39,996 nt of DNA from Bryobacterales bacterium (lineage in GTDB: Bacteria > Acidobacteriota > Terriglobia > Bryobacterales > Bryobacteraceae). The translations under genes were made by a program, and so were the position numbers. The notes under the pieces were generated by a model that was given only the letters and a program-made list of their open reading frames with translations, was not told where the DNA came from and ran no database searches. Location of the stretch: contig DAIDHC010000014.1 of assembly GCA_027452065.1 (NCBI GenBank), positions 1 to 39,996 of the forward strand. Reading direction: 5' to 3'. The first letter of the stretch is position 1, and each line of letters begins with the position of its first letter. Of this stretch, positions 1-7,311 are shown piece by piece.

Positions 1-296
1 AGGCAACGATGACTATTGCCGCCCGCCGCCTCAACCCCGCGCCCGCCCGCAGCCCGCGCCGCCCAAGCCGCACCTCCCGCCTCCCGTCCGCATCCAGCCC
101 GCACCCCCGCCGCCTCAACCCCACAGCCCGCGCCGCCACGCACCCGCCCACAGCCCGCACCAGATCCGCGGCCCGCCCCTCGTCCTCATCCACACCGCGC
201 CCCCACAACCCGCCGCCCCAACCTCGCGCCCGCCCGCGGCCCGCGCCGCCACGCACCCGGCCACAGCCCGCGCCAACAACACACGACACTTTCCCG
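1..296. repeat. C-rich imperfect direct repeats, no gene
   Basis: This stretch upstream of the TetR gene holds no credible gene. The same C-rich block recurs about three times, beginning near 18, 107 and 202, at a spacing of roughly 90-100 bases. Each block has a CCGCCGCCTCAACC-like head followed by CAGCCCGCGCCGCC and ACGCACCC words. The open frames crossing it encode only Pro/Ala/Arg low-complexity sequence, as expected of C-rich DNA. It may be a degenerate tandem repeat or drift under strong strand bias. Confidence 0.5.
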
Positions 297-324
297 TTGA
301 CTACTGAACGTTGTTCAGTATACT
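297..324 (+). promoter_or_regulatory. Sigma70-type promoter of the tetR gene
   Basis: TTGACT (297-302) and TATACT (319-324) are separated by 16 bases, a near-consensus housekeeping promoter. Transcription would start near 331, only about 8 bases before the ATG at 339. There is no Shine-Dalgarno sequence, so the message would be nearly leaderless. Confidence 0.7.
302..320. promoter_or_regulatory. Probable TetR autoregulatory operator
   Basis: TACTGAAC-GTT-GTTCAGTA is a perfect inverted repeat with 8-base arms and a 3-base centre. It fills the whole spacer between the -35 and -10 boxes and touches both. A dimeric repressor bound here would block RNA polymerase. Its place directly in front of a tetR gene makes autorepression the obvious inference. 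A second small palindrome, CAGTATACTG (316-325), overlaps the -10 box. Confidence 0.7.
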
Positions 325-338
325 GATACTAGTTCAAT

Positions 339-974
339 ATGGGAGCCGCCGCCCGCCGCCAGCAGCACAAAGCCGAGCTCAGAGCCGACATCCTCGCCGC
401 CGCCCGCTCCCTATTCGCCCGCCAGGGCTACGAAGGCTTCACCATGCGCAGGCTCGCCGAAGCCATCGGCTACTCGCCCGCCAGCATCTACCTCTACTTC
501 AAGGACAAAAACGAGATCTTCGACTTCCTCGTCGAGGAGAGCTTCGCCACACTGCTGGCCGCCCTTCCGCAACCCTCCGGCGCCCCGGACGAAAACCCCG
601 TCGCCCTGCTGAAGCGCAGCTTGCGCCTGTATGTGGACTTCGGTCTCACCCACCCGGACGACTACCGCTTCGCCTTCCTGCTGGCGCCCGGCACCCGGCC
701 CCGCCCCTACAAGCAGCGCACCGCCTACGAAAGCCTGCGCGCCAAAGTCGCCCTCTGCGTCGGGGAAAAGCTGTTCCGCGCCACCGATGTCGATTGCACC
801 GCTCAGGCCCTCTGGGCCGCCGCACACGGAATCACCTCGCTCCTCATCCAACGGCCGAACTTCCCCTGGGCCGCCCGCGAAAAATTGATCGGCCAGGTGC
901 TCGATAGCGCCGTCGACAGCCTGCTCGCCGCCCCTCCCCAACGCGCCCGCCCGCGCCGGCGGCCCGCGCCATGA
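339..974 (+). CDS. TetR/AcrR family transcriptional regulator
   Basis: A 211-residue one-component repressor of normal TetR length. Residues about 12-58 form the DNA-binding domain, including the helix-turn-helix segment TMRRLAEAIGYSPASIYLYF followed by KDKNEI. The C-terminal ligand domain contains the ALWAAAHGITSLLI stretch typical of the WHG-type TetR C-terminal family. The tail is Arg/Pro-rich. The ATG at 339 is the only start that keeps the N-terminal arm in full, and it lies 8 bases after the predicted transcription start. Its TGA overlaps the ATG of the following TPR gene (ATGA), so the two are probably co-translated. It probably represses its own operon through the palindrome at 302-320. 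The effector is unknown. Confidence 0.92.
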   Translation: MGAAARRQQHKAELRADILAAARSLFARQGYEGFTMRRLAEAIGYSPASIYLYFKDKNEIFDFLVEESFATLLAALPQPSGAPDENPVALLKRSLRLYVDFGLTHPDDYRFAFLLAPGTRPRPYKQRTAYESLRAKVALCVGEKLFRATDVDCTAQALWAAAHGITSLLIQRPNFPWAAREKLIGQVLDSAVDSLLAAPPQRARPRRRPAP

Positions 975-1666
975 GACTTTTCGCTTTCGCGCTTCTCTGC
1001 GCTCTGGCCGCCGCGCAGACCAATGAAGACCTCGCCGAACGCCAGCTCGACGGCGCCCGGAGCGCTCTCGATGAGCCTTCGCTCCTCGCCCTGCGGCACG
1101 TCTTTGAAGGCTGCCTTCGCCTCGACGCCCGCTCCTCGCGCTGCGCCTGCGATCTCGCCCGCACCAGCGCCTATCTTTACCAGGCGGCCGATTTCCGCAA
1201 AGACAGGAAGGCCGCCGGACACTGGCTCGATCTCGCCATCGCCGACACGCAGCGCGCCCTCGCCCTCGACGAGCGCCGCGCCGATGCCCACGCTCTGCTG
1301 GCCGATCTCTACGGCGGCAAAATCGGCTCCGGCGGAATGCTCGCCGCCCTGCGCTACGGCCCGCGCTCGGAGGCCGAAACCCGCCGCGCCCTCGCTCTCG
1401 ACCCGAACGACGCTCTCGCCTACGCCGTTCTCGGCCGCCGCTATCTTTATTCCCCGCGCATTTTCGGCGGCGACATCGACAAGGCCATCGAGTCGTTCCG
1501 CAAATCCACCCAACTCGACCCTCGAACCGCCGACGGCTTCGTCTGGCTGGCCATCGCTTACCGGAAGAAAGGTGACGCTCCCCAGGCGGAGGCGTCGCTC
1601 GCCGAAGCCCTGCGTTTGAATCGCCGCAGCGCCCTCGCCCGGCGCGTCCAGGCCGGCGGCGATTGA
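971..1666 (+). CDS. Secreted TPR-repeat protein
   Basis: A 231-residue protein beginning with a short signal peptide (MRLFAFALLCALAAAQ), so it is probably periplasmic. The rest is helical with TPR-like 34-residue periodicity: the segment near residue 85 (ADTQRALALDERRADAHALL) and the pair near residues 165-225 (KAIESFRKSTQLDPRTADGF, then QAEASLAEALRLN) match the TPR consensus. Several Cys residues lie near 40-60. It is translationally coupled to the upstream tetR (4-base overlap), and the CPBP protease gene follows within a few bases, so the three probably form one operon. No enzymatic motif is visible. The likely role is a scaffold or protein-protein adaptor at the envelope. Confidence 0.75.
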   Translation: MRLFAFALLCALAAAQTNEDLAERQLDGARSALDEPSLLALRHVFEGCLRLDARSSRCACDLARTSAYLYQAADFRKDRKAAGHWLDLAIADTQRALALDERRADAHALLADLYGGKIGSGGMLAALRYGPRSEAETRRALALDPNDALAYAVLGRRYLYSPRIFGGDIDKAIESFRKSTQLDPRTADGFVWLAIAYRKKGDAPQAEASLAEALRLNRRSALARRVQAGGD

Positions 1667-1674
1667 GGCTCCCC

Positions 1675-2469
1675 GTGTCCCAACGCCCCGCAACATATTT
1701 CGCCGTCACCTTCGCCATTTCCTGGACCGCCGCGCTCCTGGTCGCCGCCCCCGCTCTCCTGCGCCACCAGGGCATCCCGAAAATGACCGGCCTCATGATG
1801 TTTCCCGCTATGCTGGCCGGCCCCGCCTTCGCCGGCGTCTTCCTGACGGCGGTCTCCGGCGGCAGGCCCGCCCTCAACCACCTGTTCCTCCGCATGCGCC
1901 GCTTTCGCTTCCCCGGGCGCTGGTACGCAACGCTGCTGATCCCTCCCGCTCTCGTCCTGTCCGTGCTCCTCGCCCTGAAAATGCTCCTCGGCCCCGTCTT
2001 TGCGCCGAATCATTTCTTCATCGGCGTGTCGTTCGGCATCGCCGCCGGATTTTTCGAGGAAATTGGATGGATGGGCTGCGCATTCCCGCGATTGTGCTCG
2101 CGCCATTCCCCTCTCGCCTCCGCCGTCCTGCTCGGCCTCCTGTGGGGACTCTGGCACCTGCCGGTCATCGATTCGCTCGGCGCCGCCTCGCCCCACGGCT
2201 CCTCCTGGGCCGCTTTCATGCTCGCCTTCGTCGCCGCCATGACCGCCCTGCGAGTCCTCATCGCCTGGGCCTACACCAACACGCAAAGCATCGCGCTCGC
2301 CCAGTTGCTGCACGCCGCCTCCACCGGCTCCCTGGTCGCCTTCAGCGCTCCCCGCGTCACCCCCGCCCAGGAAGCCCTCTGGTACGCCCTCTACGCCTGC
2401 GCCCTCTGGCTCCTGGCCGCCCTCATCGCCGGCCAAGCCGGCCCCCGCCTTCGTAGGCGCACCGCATAA
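1675..2469 (+). CDS. CPBP-family intramembrane protease (CAAX protease-like)
   Basis: A polytopic membrane protein of about 264 residues. The ABI/CPBP signature is visible: motif 1 is FFEEIGWMG (E128-E129), motif 2 is LLWGLWHLP, and a later His lies in LAQLLHAAS. In characterised CPBP proteases, these Glu and His residues form the glutamic-type active site in the membrane. Motif 1 is normally EExxxR, but here the Arg position is Met133. I chose the GTG at 1675 because GAGG lies about 7 bases upstream. A TTG at 1663 overlapping the preceding stop is possible and adds four residues. It is the third gene of the tetR operon. Substrate unknown. Confidence 0.82.
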   Translation: MSQRPATYFAVTFAISWTAALLVAAPALLRHQGIPKMTGLMMFPAMLAGPAFAGVFLTAVSGGRPALNHLFLRMRRFRFPGRWYATLLIPPALVLSVLLALKMLLGPVFAPNHFFIGVSFGIAAGFFEEIGWMGCAFPRLCSRHSPLASAVLLGLLWGLWHLPVIDSLGAASPHGSSWAAFMLAFVAAMTALRVLIAWAYTNTQSIALAQLLHAASTGSLVAFSAPRVTPAQEALWYALYACALWLLAALIAGQAGPRLRRRTA

Positions 2470-2671
2470 TCCGCCGTTCTCGCCTTTTCCTCCCCCACCC
2501 GCCGCGACATTGACCGGCGCCGCCCGGCGGTCCGCCGTCGCCGCCATCGCTGAACCGCCCGCGAGATTCCGCCGCGCCGCTGCGACGGCCCTGCCCGCGC
2601 AGCGGCCGCCGTCTCTCACCCGCCGCAACATTCCGCCGCGTCGACCGGCGGTCCTCCGACGCCGCCGCCCC
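2470..2671. other. Intergenic C-rich region with degenerate direct repeat
   Basis: No gene is supported. A block starting near 2497 (ACCCGCCGC.ACATT, then CGGCGGTCC.CCG.CGCCGCC) recurs near 2618, about 120 bases on, with several differences. The only long frame gives Arg/Ala low-complexity sequence. Confidence 0.4.
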
Positions 2672-2857
2672 TCAATTGCCCGCGACATTCCGGAGCGCCC
2701 CGCACCTTGGCGCCGCTGGCACGAGCAGTTCGGCGATCCCGCTCTGGCGGCTGGTATCCTTGACCGCCTGGTTCACAATGCGCATCGCATCGAGATGCGC
2801 GGAGATTCGATGCGACGGAATCGAAACAAATCCGCGAGATAACTTTTCCTGCCTCAT
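2672..2857 (-). pseudogene. Short ORF, possible insertion-sequence-associated remnant
   Basis: A 61-codon frame whose ATG overlaps the TGA of the upstream hypothetical gene (ATGA). The segment HRISAHLDAMRIVNQAVKD, followed by GIAELLVPA, resembles, from memory only, short conserved frames often seen beside or opposite transposase genes, of the form HLDAxRVVNQAVED...GIADLLVPA. The resemblance stops after LVPA, where the sequence becomes C-rich filler. If the resemblance is right, this is a truncated mobile-element scar of about 140 bases. Otherwise it is a chance frame. Confidence 0.3.
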
Positions 2858-3405
2858 TTCGGCAACGCGTTGACGACCGCGGCCAAGTATTCCTTTTGGA
2901 GCCGCCCGTTATCGGGCGGCATCGCCCAAGTGTAGAGATCGAAGGGCATTATTCCCAAGAACTCCATACCACCTAGACCGAAGTTCATGAATAACTTTGC
3001 TGTGCAGCCAACGGGTTCCTCTTTGAGCTGAAGAGAGGCCCCCATAACGAAGCTGTGATCCGGGGCCGCCCAGTACCCGCGGGTGAGATTCTTCCATCGA
3101 AAATCGACAGGGCCACTGAGATAACGGCTCACGACCTCGTCCCGGCTAGGAGACTTGCCCTCAGCTGTACGAGGTCGGGCATTCCGGAACGCGATGCACC
3201 TGTAACCAGGTTGCCCACAGGCCCAATCCTCGTCCACTTTCAGCCCCCGACTATTCAGAAACTGCTTTGCGATTTGGGCAAAGGTGTTGCAGTCTGCATC
3301 GACTGATTGCGCTGCACCCTTGCCTGGAGCGTCTCCGGCAATCTGTGCGCATGCAAAGGGAACACATGGGAACCCCAGAAGGAATGCTTTGCATCGGGCT
3401 TTCAT
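2854..3405 (-). CDS. Secreted hypothetical protein, Cys-containing
   Basis: I do not recognise a family. The 183-residue product starts MKARCKAFLLGFPCVPFACA, a plausible signal peptide or lipoprotein-like leader. The mature part has scattered Cys residues (CNTF, ACGQPGYRC, VGCTAK) that could form disulfides in the periplasm. Internal features include a Trp-rich stretch (FRWKNLTRGYWAAP) and a Gly-rich run (NFGLGGMEFLG). Base composition is visibly less GC-rich than the flanking genes, and codon use is mixed. With the remnants on both sides, this suggests acquisition or insertion. No strong promoter was seen upstream. Confidence 0.65.
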   Translation of the reverse strand: MKARCKAFLLGFPCVPFACAQIAGDAPGKGAAQSVDADCNTFAQIAKQFLNSRGLKVDEDWACGQPGYRCIAFRNARPRTAEGKSPSRDEVVSRYLSGPVDFRWKNLTRGYWAAPDHSFVMGASLQLKEEPVGCTAKLFMNFGLGGMEFLGIMPFDLYTWAMPPDNGRLQKEYLAAVVNALPK

Positions 3406-3699
3406 AGCTGCGCTTACTTCAGAATAGCCGGGAATATCGTCAGCCGGAGCGCGAACCGCGCTCCGGGGTTACCGTGTGCTGAGGCGAGGCAAGGCCTGCC
3501 GCCTTTTCCCGCGCCCCTTTGCCCGCTAGCGGCATCCTTCCTTCGCTGCGCTCCGGACAAGTTTCTCTCGACGAAGCCGAACACTTTCGCGCACAATCGA
3601 GTTGCCAGCGTCGCTACGCTCGGATGGTGTTCGGGATTGTCCCGGATTGCCGTTCGGCTTCCCTCCGGAACGAGCGTTCAGCTTCACCGGAATCCTCGC
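3406..3699. other. Non-coding, probably degraded sequence
   Basis: Frames here are short and their translations look random in all six readings. The stretch has small inverted repeats such as CGGGA-TTG-TCCCG at 3632-3644 and many CGCT/CTCCGG words. It separates the hypothetical gene from the gene remnant that follows. Confidence 0.4.
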
Positions 3700-3912
3700 T
3701 ATTCGCTCACCAATGTCTACGCGCCTCCCAGGCCCACCAACATGGTGGCCGAACAGGCCCAGCGCATCTCCGACGGACGCTTCTTCTGGTTCAAGCGCAT
3801 CCAGCCCACCGACAACTGCACCAATCCGCGCCGCACATGGCTCGGCCCGATCGACGAAACCACCTTCGAAACCAAATACCTCAGGCCCTCCAGCCTCAAC
3901 GTCAAAGTCTGA
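3700..3912 (+). pseudogene. C-terminal remnant of an unidentified gene
   Basis: About 70 codons ending in TGA at 3910-3912 show strong coding character: nearly every third base from 3721 on is C or G, and the translation is normal globular sequence (RISDGRFFWFKRIQPTDNC, then TWLGPIDETTFETKYLRPS). Upstream of about 3700 the frame runs into sequence with no coding bias and no ribosome binding site. This looks like the 3' end of a gene whose 5' part was lost by deletion or insertion. I do not recognise the family. A weak terminator-like hairpin follows at 3947. Confidence 0.5.
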
Positions 3913-3946
3913 CCCGCCGGGCTGCTGAAGAGCAACAGAGACTAAC

Positions 3947-3967
3947 GGCTCGTTGAGCCAGCGTTTT
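3947..3967 (+). terminator. Weak intrinsic terminator-like hairpin
   Basis: GGCTC-GTT-GAGCC (3947-3959) is followed by AGCG and a four-T run (3964-3967). The stem is short, so termination is only possible. The site lies 35 bases after the stop of the gene remnant. Confidence 0.3.
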
Positions 3968-4054
3968 CCCAAGAGTTGGCGCCAGCGCGTCCCGTCGAAT
4001 GCATACATTTAGTCAACGGCTCGTACCTCAAAGAACTTCTCGCGACTTAGTTAG

Positions 4055-4082
4055 TTGCATTCCCGTGAAGAGAGGCTATAAT
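4055..4082 (+). promoter_or_regulatory. Sigma70-type promoter of the S53 peptidase gene
   Basis: TTGCAT (4055-4060) and a perfect TATAAT (4077-4082) are 16 bases apart. The predicted start near 4089 gives a leader of about 19 bases before the ATG at 4108. No clear Shine-Dalgarno is present beyond a GAAG. Confidence 0.7.
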
Positions 4083-4107
4083 CACCACTATTTAGGGTTC
4101 GAAGCCG

Positions 4108-7100
4108 ATGCAACGTCACACTTGGATCGTAAGATGCGCCCTGGGCGCAGCACTTTCGGCTGTAATTGCCTCTGCCCAGACCAACAGGGTGCCGTCCGGC
4201 GTCGATTTTCGGCAGCTCACCAGAATCAAAGGCAACATTAGTCCGATGGTCCAGACGGCATCCGACGCCGGGCCGGTCGCGGCATTAATGAAGATCGACG
4301 GCATCCTCCTGATGTTCCGTCGTACCGGCGCTCAGCAGCAGTCGCTCGATACGCTGCTCGCCAACCAACAGGATCGAAAATCCCCGGATTACCATCGATG
4401 GCTGACTCCCGAACAATACGCCGGCCGTTTCGGCCTCAGTCCCGCCGACGTCGCCCAGGTTACGAGTTGGCTCAATTCGGCAGGTTTCACCTCGATACGC
4501 GCCGCGCGCGGCCGCAACTGGATTATGTTCAGCGGCACGGCAGCGCAGGTCGAAGCCGCGTTGGGCGTCCAAATTCATTACCTTCGTGTCGAGGGTGAAA
4601 CCCACTTTGCAGCCATCAACGCTCCATCAGTTCCAGCCGTGTTCGCCCCTGTGACCCTCGGCATCTTTGGCCTCGACGACTTCTATCCGAAAGCGCCCCG
4701 TCGCCTCCTCTCCGGAGCAGCATTGGCAACCGGAGACACACCGCACAAGGACTACACATGTACGGGGGCCGATGGATGCCCTGCCGGTACGCACCTCCTG
4801 GCGCCCGGCGACCTGGCAACGATCTACGACATCGCGCCCCTCTACGCCGCGGGCTACGACGGCTCGGGCCAGACAATCGCAGTAGTCGGCCAGACAAATA
4901 TCGATCTCTCCGACATCCGCGCCTTCCGCAACGAATTCGGCCTCCCGCCCAACGACCCTCAAATGGTCCTTGTACCCGGAGCGGGTGACCCCGGCTTCAC
5001 CACACTCGATGACCTCGCTGAGGCCAACCTCGATCTCGAATGGTCGGGCGCCATCGCACGAAGCGCGCGAATCGTGTATGTGTATTCCAAGAACGCCTTG
5101 ATATATTCATTCGTCTACGCGATCGAGCAGAATCTCGCCCCGGTTCTAAGCATCAGCTTCGGCGCCTGTGAGCAGAGAGCGGGCAACCTTCTGGCCGTGG
5201 CCTTGGAGCAAGGGGTGCAGCAAGCGAATTCCCAGGGCATCTCGATCCTCGCCGCCTCTGGCGACTCCGGCGCTGCGGGTTGCGACAAGCAAGGCGCCGC
5301 ACCCACCGCAGAGTATGGGCCTTCCGTTTCACTTCCCGCGAGCATACCCGAAGTCACGGCCGTCGGCGGAACAGAGTTTAACGAGAGCACAGCGTCGTAC
5401 TGGGACCCGGCCAACACCAGCGGAAACTCCTCCGCCCTCGCCTACATCCCGGAGGTCGCTTGGAACGACTCCGGCTCAAGGGGTTTGGCAGCAAGCGGCG
5501 GCGGACAAAGTGAGTTCTTTCCCCAGCCCGACTGGCAGGTCGGCCTCGGCCTCCCCGGATCGGTAGCGCGGCAGGTGCCCGACCTCGCGCTCACCGCATC
5601 GGCCAGCCACGATCCATACCGAATCTACTTCATCGGCCGTTGGATAGCGCTTGGAGGTACGTCGGCAGCGGCCCCCACTACTGCGGGAGTGCTCGCCCTG
5701 GTGAACCAATACAACGCATCGAGCGGCCAAGGTAACATCAACCCGATACTCTACCGCCTCGCCCAAACATCGGGCGTATTTCACGATATTGTCACAGGAA
5801 ACAACATCGTCCCGTGCCAGCCAACGAACGCCGCCTGCAACGCGTCAGGACAGTTCGGCTACTATGCCGGTGTGGGCTACGACCCCGTTACGGGTCTCGG
5901 CTCGATCGACGCCTATAACCTTGCGGCGCGTTGGAACCAGACCGTCGCGTCGGACATAGTTCTATCATGCACGCCGAATCCTGTATACGAGCAGTCGCCT
6001 GACCAGCAGGGCTACCAGTGGTTGTTTACCCTAACGCTGCAAGAGACGGCGGGCGTTGCGACCACTCTCACCGATTTTAGAGTCAACGGGACAAGTTACG
6101 CCAGTCAGATCAACTCGTTCTTCGGCGCATCCACGATACCGGGGAACAGCTCACTTTCCGCGGCACTGGGCTACGCTTCACTCAACACGCCAATTAATGC
6201 GACCTTTGAGTTCACTGGAACCGATAGCAGCGGAGCCCAATGGTCTCGGCGGCTCTCGGTCCCCTTCCTGAACTACGCGTCTGAAAACAGCTTGACGGTC
6301 TCCTCATCGGGACTCGAGTTCAGCTACGGCGGCGGAACTGCTCCCGCTCCCCTGTCACTTACCATCGGCTCACTGTCGGGAAGCAGGATCCCATGGACGG
6401 CTACGTCTGACTCGTACTGGCTGACAATCAGTCCCTCGTTCGGCTCGACGCCAACGTCGGTTCACGTTTCGGTCAACCCCGCATTCGCCGCACCTAAAAC
6501 CTACATCGGCACCATCACCATTTCCAGCCCCGGCCTGCCTTCGCAATCTCTTGGGGTCACCTTTTCGGACACTGCAACTCCGGCGCCGTCAATTTCCAGT
6601 GTGGTCAATGCGGCGAGCTTCGCCCAGGGCATTTCGCCCGGTTCGCTCGCGACAATATTTGGAACCAACCTGTCCGGGATTTCAGGCATCGTCTTTCCCG
6701 GGGGCGCGCTAAACTACTCGGGCGTCACGGTGACCGTAGCAGGAATTTCGGCGCCGCTCTTCGCAATCGCCAATACCGGCGGAGGGGAACAGATCAATTT
6801 CCAGGTGCCGGCAAACCTGCCTGTCCTGGGAACCGCCGAGGTTGACGTGAACGATAACGGATTCATCGGGGCAATCTACAACATCCCGGTAAGCGTTACC
6901 TCCCCGGGTATATTTGAGTACGTACCGGCGGGCTTGGGAACCCAACGCTATGCGGCGGTTCTGAAGCCGGACGGGTCCGCCTCAGGTCCCTCCAATCCTG
7001 CACTGCGCGGTACGACCGTGTCCCTCTTCGTCACAGGACTGGGCCCCACGACGCCTTCCCTCGTTACCGGCCAGCCCGGACCTCTGCCTCCGGCCACAAC

Positions 7101-7293
7101 GGTGGTTCGACCAACAGTTGGCCTAAACAACATCGGTGTCCCGGTAGTTTTCAGCGGCGCGGCGCCCGGCTTCATCGGACTTGACCAGATCAATTTTCAA
7201 ATTCCAGCGAACGCACCTACAGGCGCCGCCGTCAAGCTGAATATAGGAATCGGCGGCGCCTACAGCCAGAGCTCAACGATAGCGATCCAATAG
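4108..7293 (+). CDS. Secreted S53 family peptidase (kumamolisin-like) with Solibacter C-terminal domain
   Basis: A 1061-residue exported serine-carboxyl protease. Order of parts: signal peptide (1-23); pro-kumamolisin activation domain (about 40-195, with SPDYHRWLTPEQYAGRFG); S53 catalytic domain (about 225-610); a BACON-like Ig-fold stretch (about 735-820, with WLTISPSFGSTP); and a Solibacter C-terminal domain of TIGR03437 type (about 826-1061, beginning ISSVVNAASF). The catalytic set is complete: Glu305 and Asp309 in EANLDLE, the oxyanion Asp386 in SGDSG, and the nucleophile Ser519 in GGTSAAAP. A calcium-site-like end (AGVGYDPVTGLGS) follows. These enzymes usually self-activate at acidic pH by removing the prodomain. 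That would suit an acid-soil organism, and the likely role is extracellular protein degradation. It is monocistronic with its own promoter and converges on the tricorn-like gene, only 18 bases away. Confidence 0.93.
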   Translation: MQRHTWIVRCALGAALSAVIASAQTNRVPSGVDFRQLTRIKGNISPMVQTASDAGPVAALMKIDGILLMFRRTGAQQQSLDTLLANQQDRKSPDYHRWLTPEQYAGRFGLSPADVAQVTSWLNSAGFTSIRAARGRNWIMFSGTAAQVEAALGVQIHYLRVEGETHFAAINAPSVPAVFAPVTLGIFGLDDFYPKAPRRLLSGAALATGDTPHKDYTCTGADGCPAGTHLLAPGDLATIYDIAPLYAAGYDGSGQTIAVVGQTNIDLSDIRAFRNEFGLPPNDPQMVLVPGAGDPGFTTLDDLAEANLDLEWSGAIARSARIVYVYSKNALIYSFVYAIEQNLAPVLSISFGACEQRAGNLLAVALEQGVQQANSQGISILAASGDSGAAGCDKQGAAPTAEYGPSVSLPASIPEVTAVGGTEFNESTASYWDPANTSGNSSALAYIPEVAWNDSGSRGLAASGGGQSEFFPQPDWQVGLGLPGSVARQVPDLALTASASHDPYRIYFIGRWIALGGTSAAAPTTAGVLALVNQYNASSGQGNINPILYRLAQTSGVFHDIVTGNNIVPCQPTNAACNASGQFGYYAGVGYDPVTGLGSIDAYNLAARWNQTVASDIVLSCTPNPVYEQSPDQQGYQWLFTLTLQETAGVATTLTDFRVNGTSYASQINSFFGASTIPGNSSLSAALGYASLNTPINATFEFTGTDSSGAQWSRRLSVPFLNYASENSLTVSSSGLEFSYGGGTAPAPLSLTIGSLSGSRIPWTATSDSYWLTISPSFGSTPTSVHVSVNPAFAAPKTYIGTITISSPGLPSQSLGVTFSDTATPAPSISSVVNAASFAQGISPGSLATIFGTNLSGISGIVFPGGALNYSGVTVTVAGISAPLFAIANTGGGEQINFQVPANLPVLGTAEVDVNDNGFIGAIYNIPVSVTSPGIFEYVPAGLGTQRYAAVLKPDGSASGPSNPALRGTTVSLFVTGLGPTTPSLVTGQPGPLPPATTVVRPTVGLNNIGVPVVFSGAAPGFIGLDQINFQIPANAPTGAAVKLNIGIGGAYSQSSTIAIQ

Positions 7294-7311
7294 CGGTCGC
7301 GCCCGCCGGCC

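Noticed and set aside
1..296. The repeated C-rich blocks as a CRISPR array
   Set aside because: The blocks are imperfect, about 90-100 bases apart, not palindromic, and have no unique spacers of uniform length.
411..1895. A 494-codon minus-strand frame over the tetR and TPR genes
   Set aside because: Arg/Gly-rich with no domain structure. The plus strand encodes clear TetR and TPR proteins.
3526..4008. A 160-codon minus-strand frame opposite the gene remnant
   Set aside because: The plus-strand frame over the same bases has the third-position GC bias and globular sequence. The minus frame does not.
4009..4107. The AT-richer gap before the S53 gene as a replication origin, given the skew change nearby
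   Set aside because: No DnaA boxes or origin-type genes were spotted by eye. The AT content is explained by the promoter. The skew flip is kept as a separate observation.
4095..4107. GGTTCGAAGCC as the T-arm of a tRNA
   Set aside because: No cloverleaf can be drawn around it, and it lies in the leader just before the S53 start codon.
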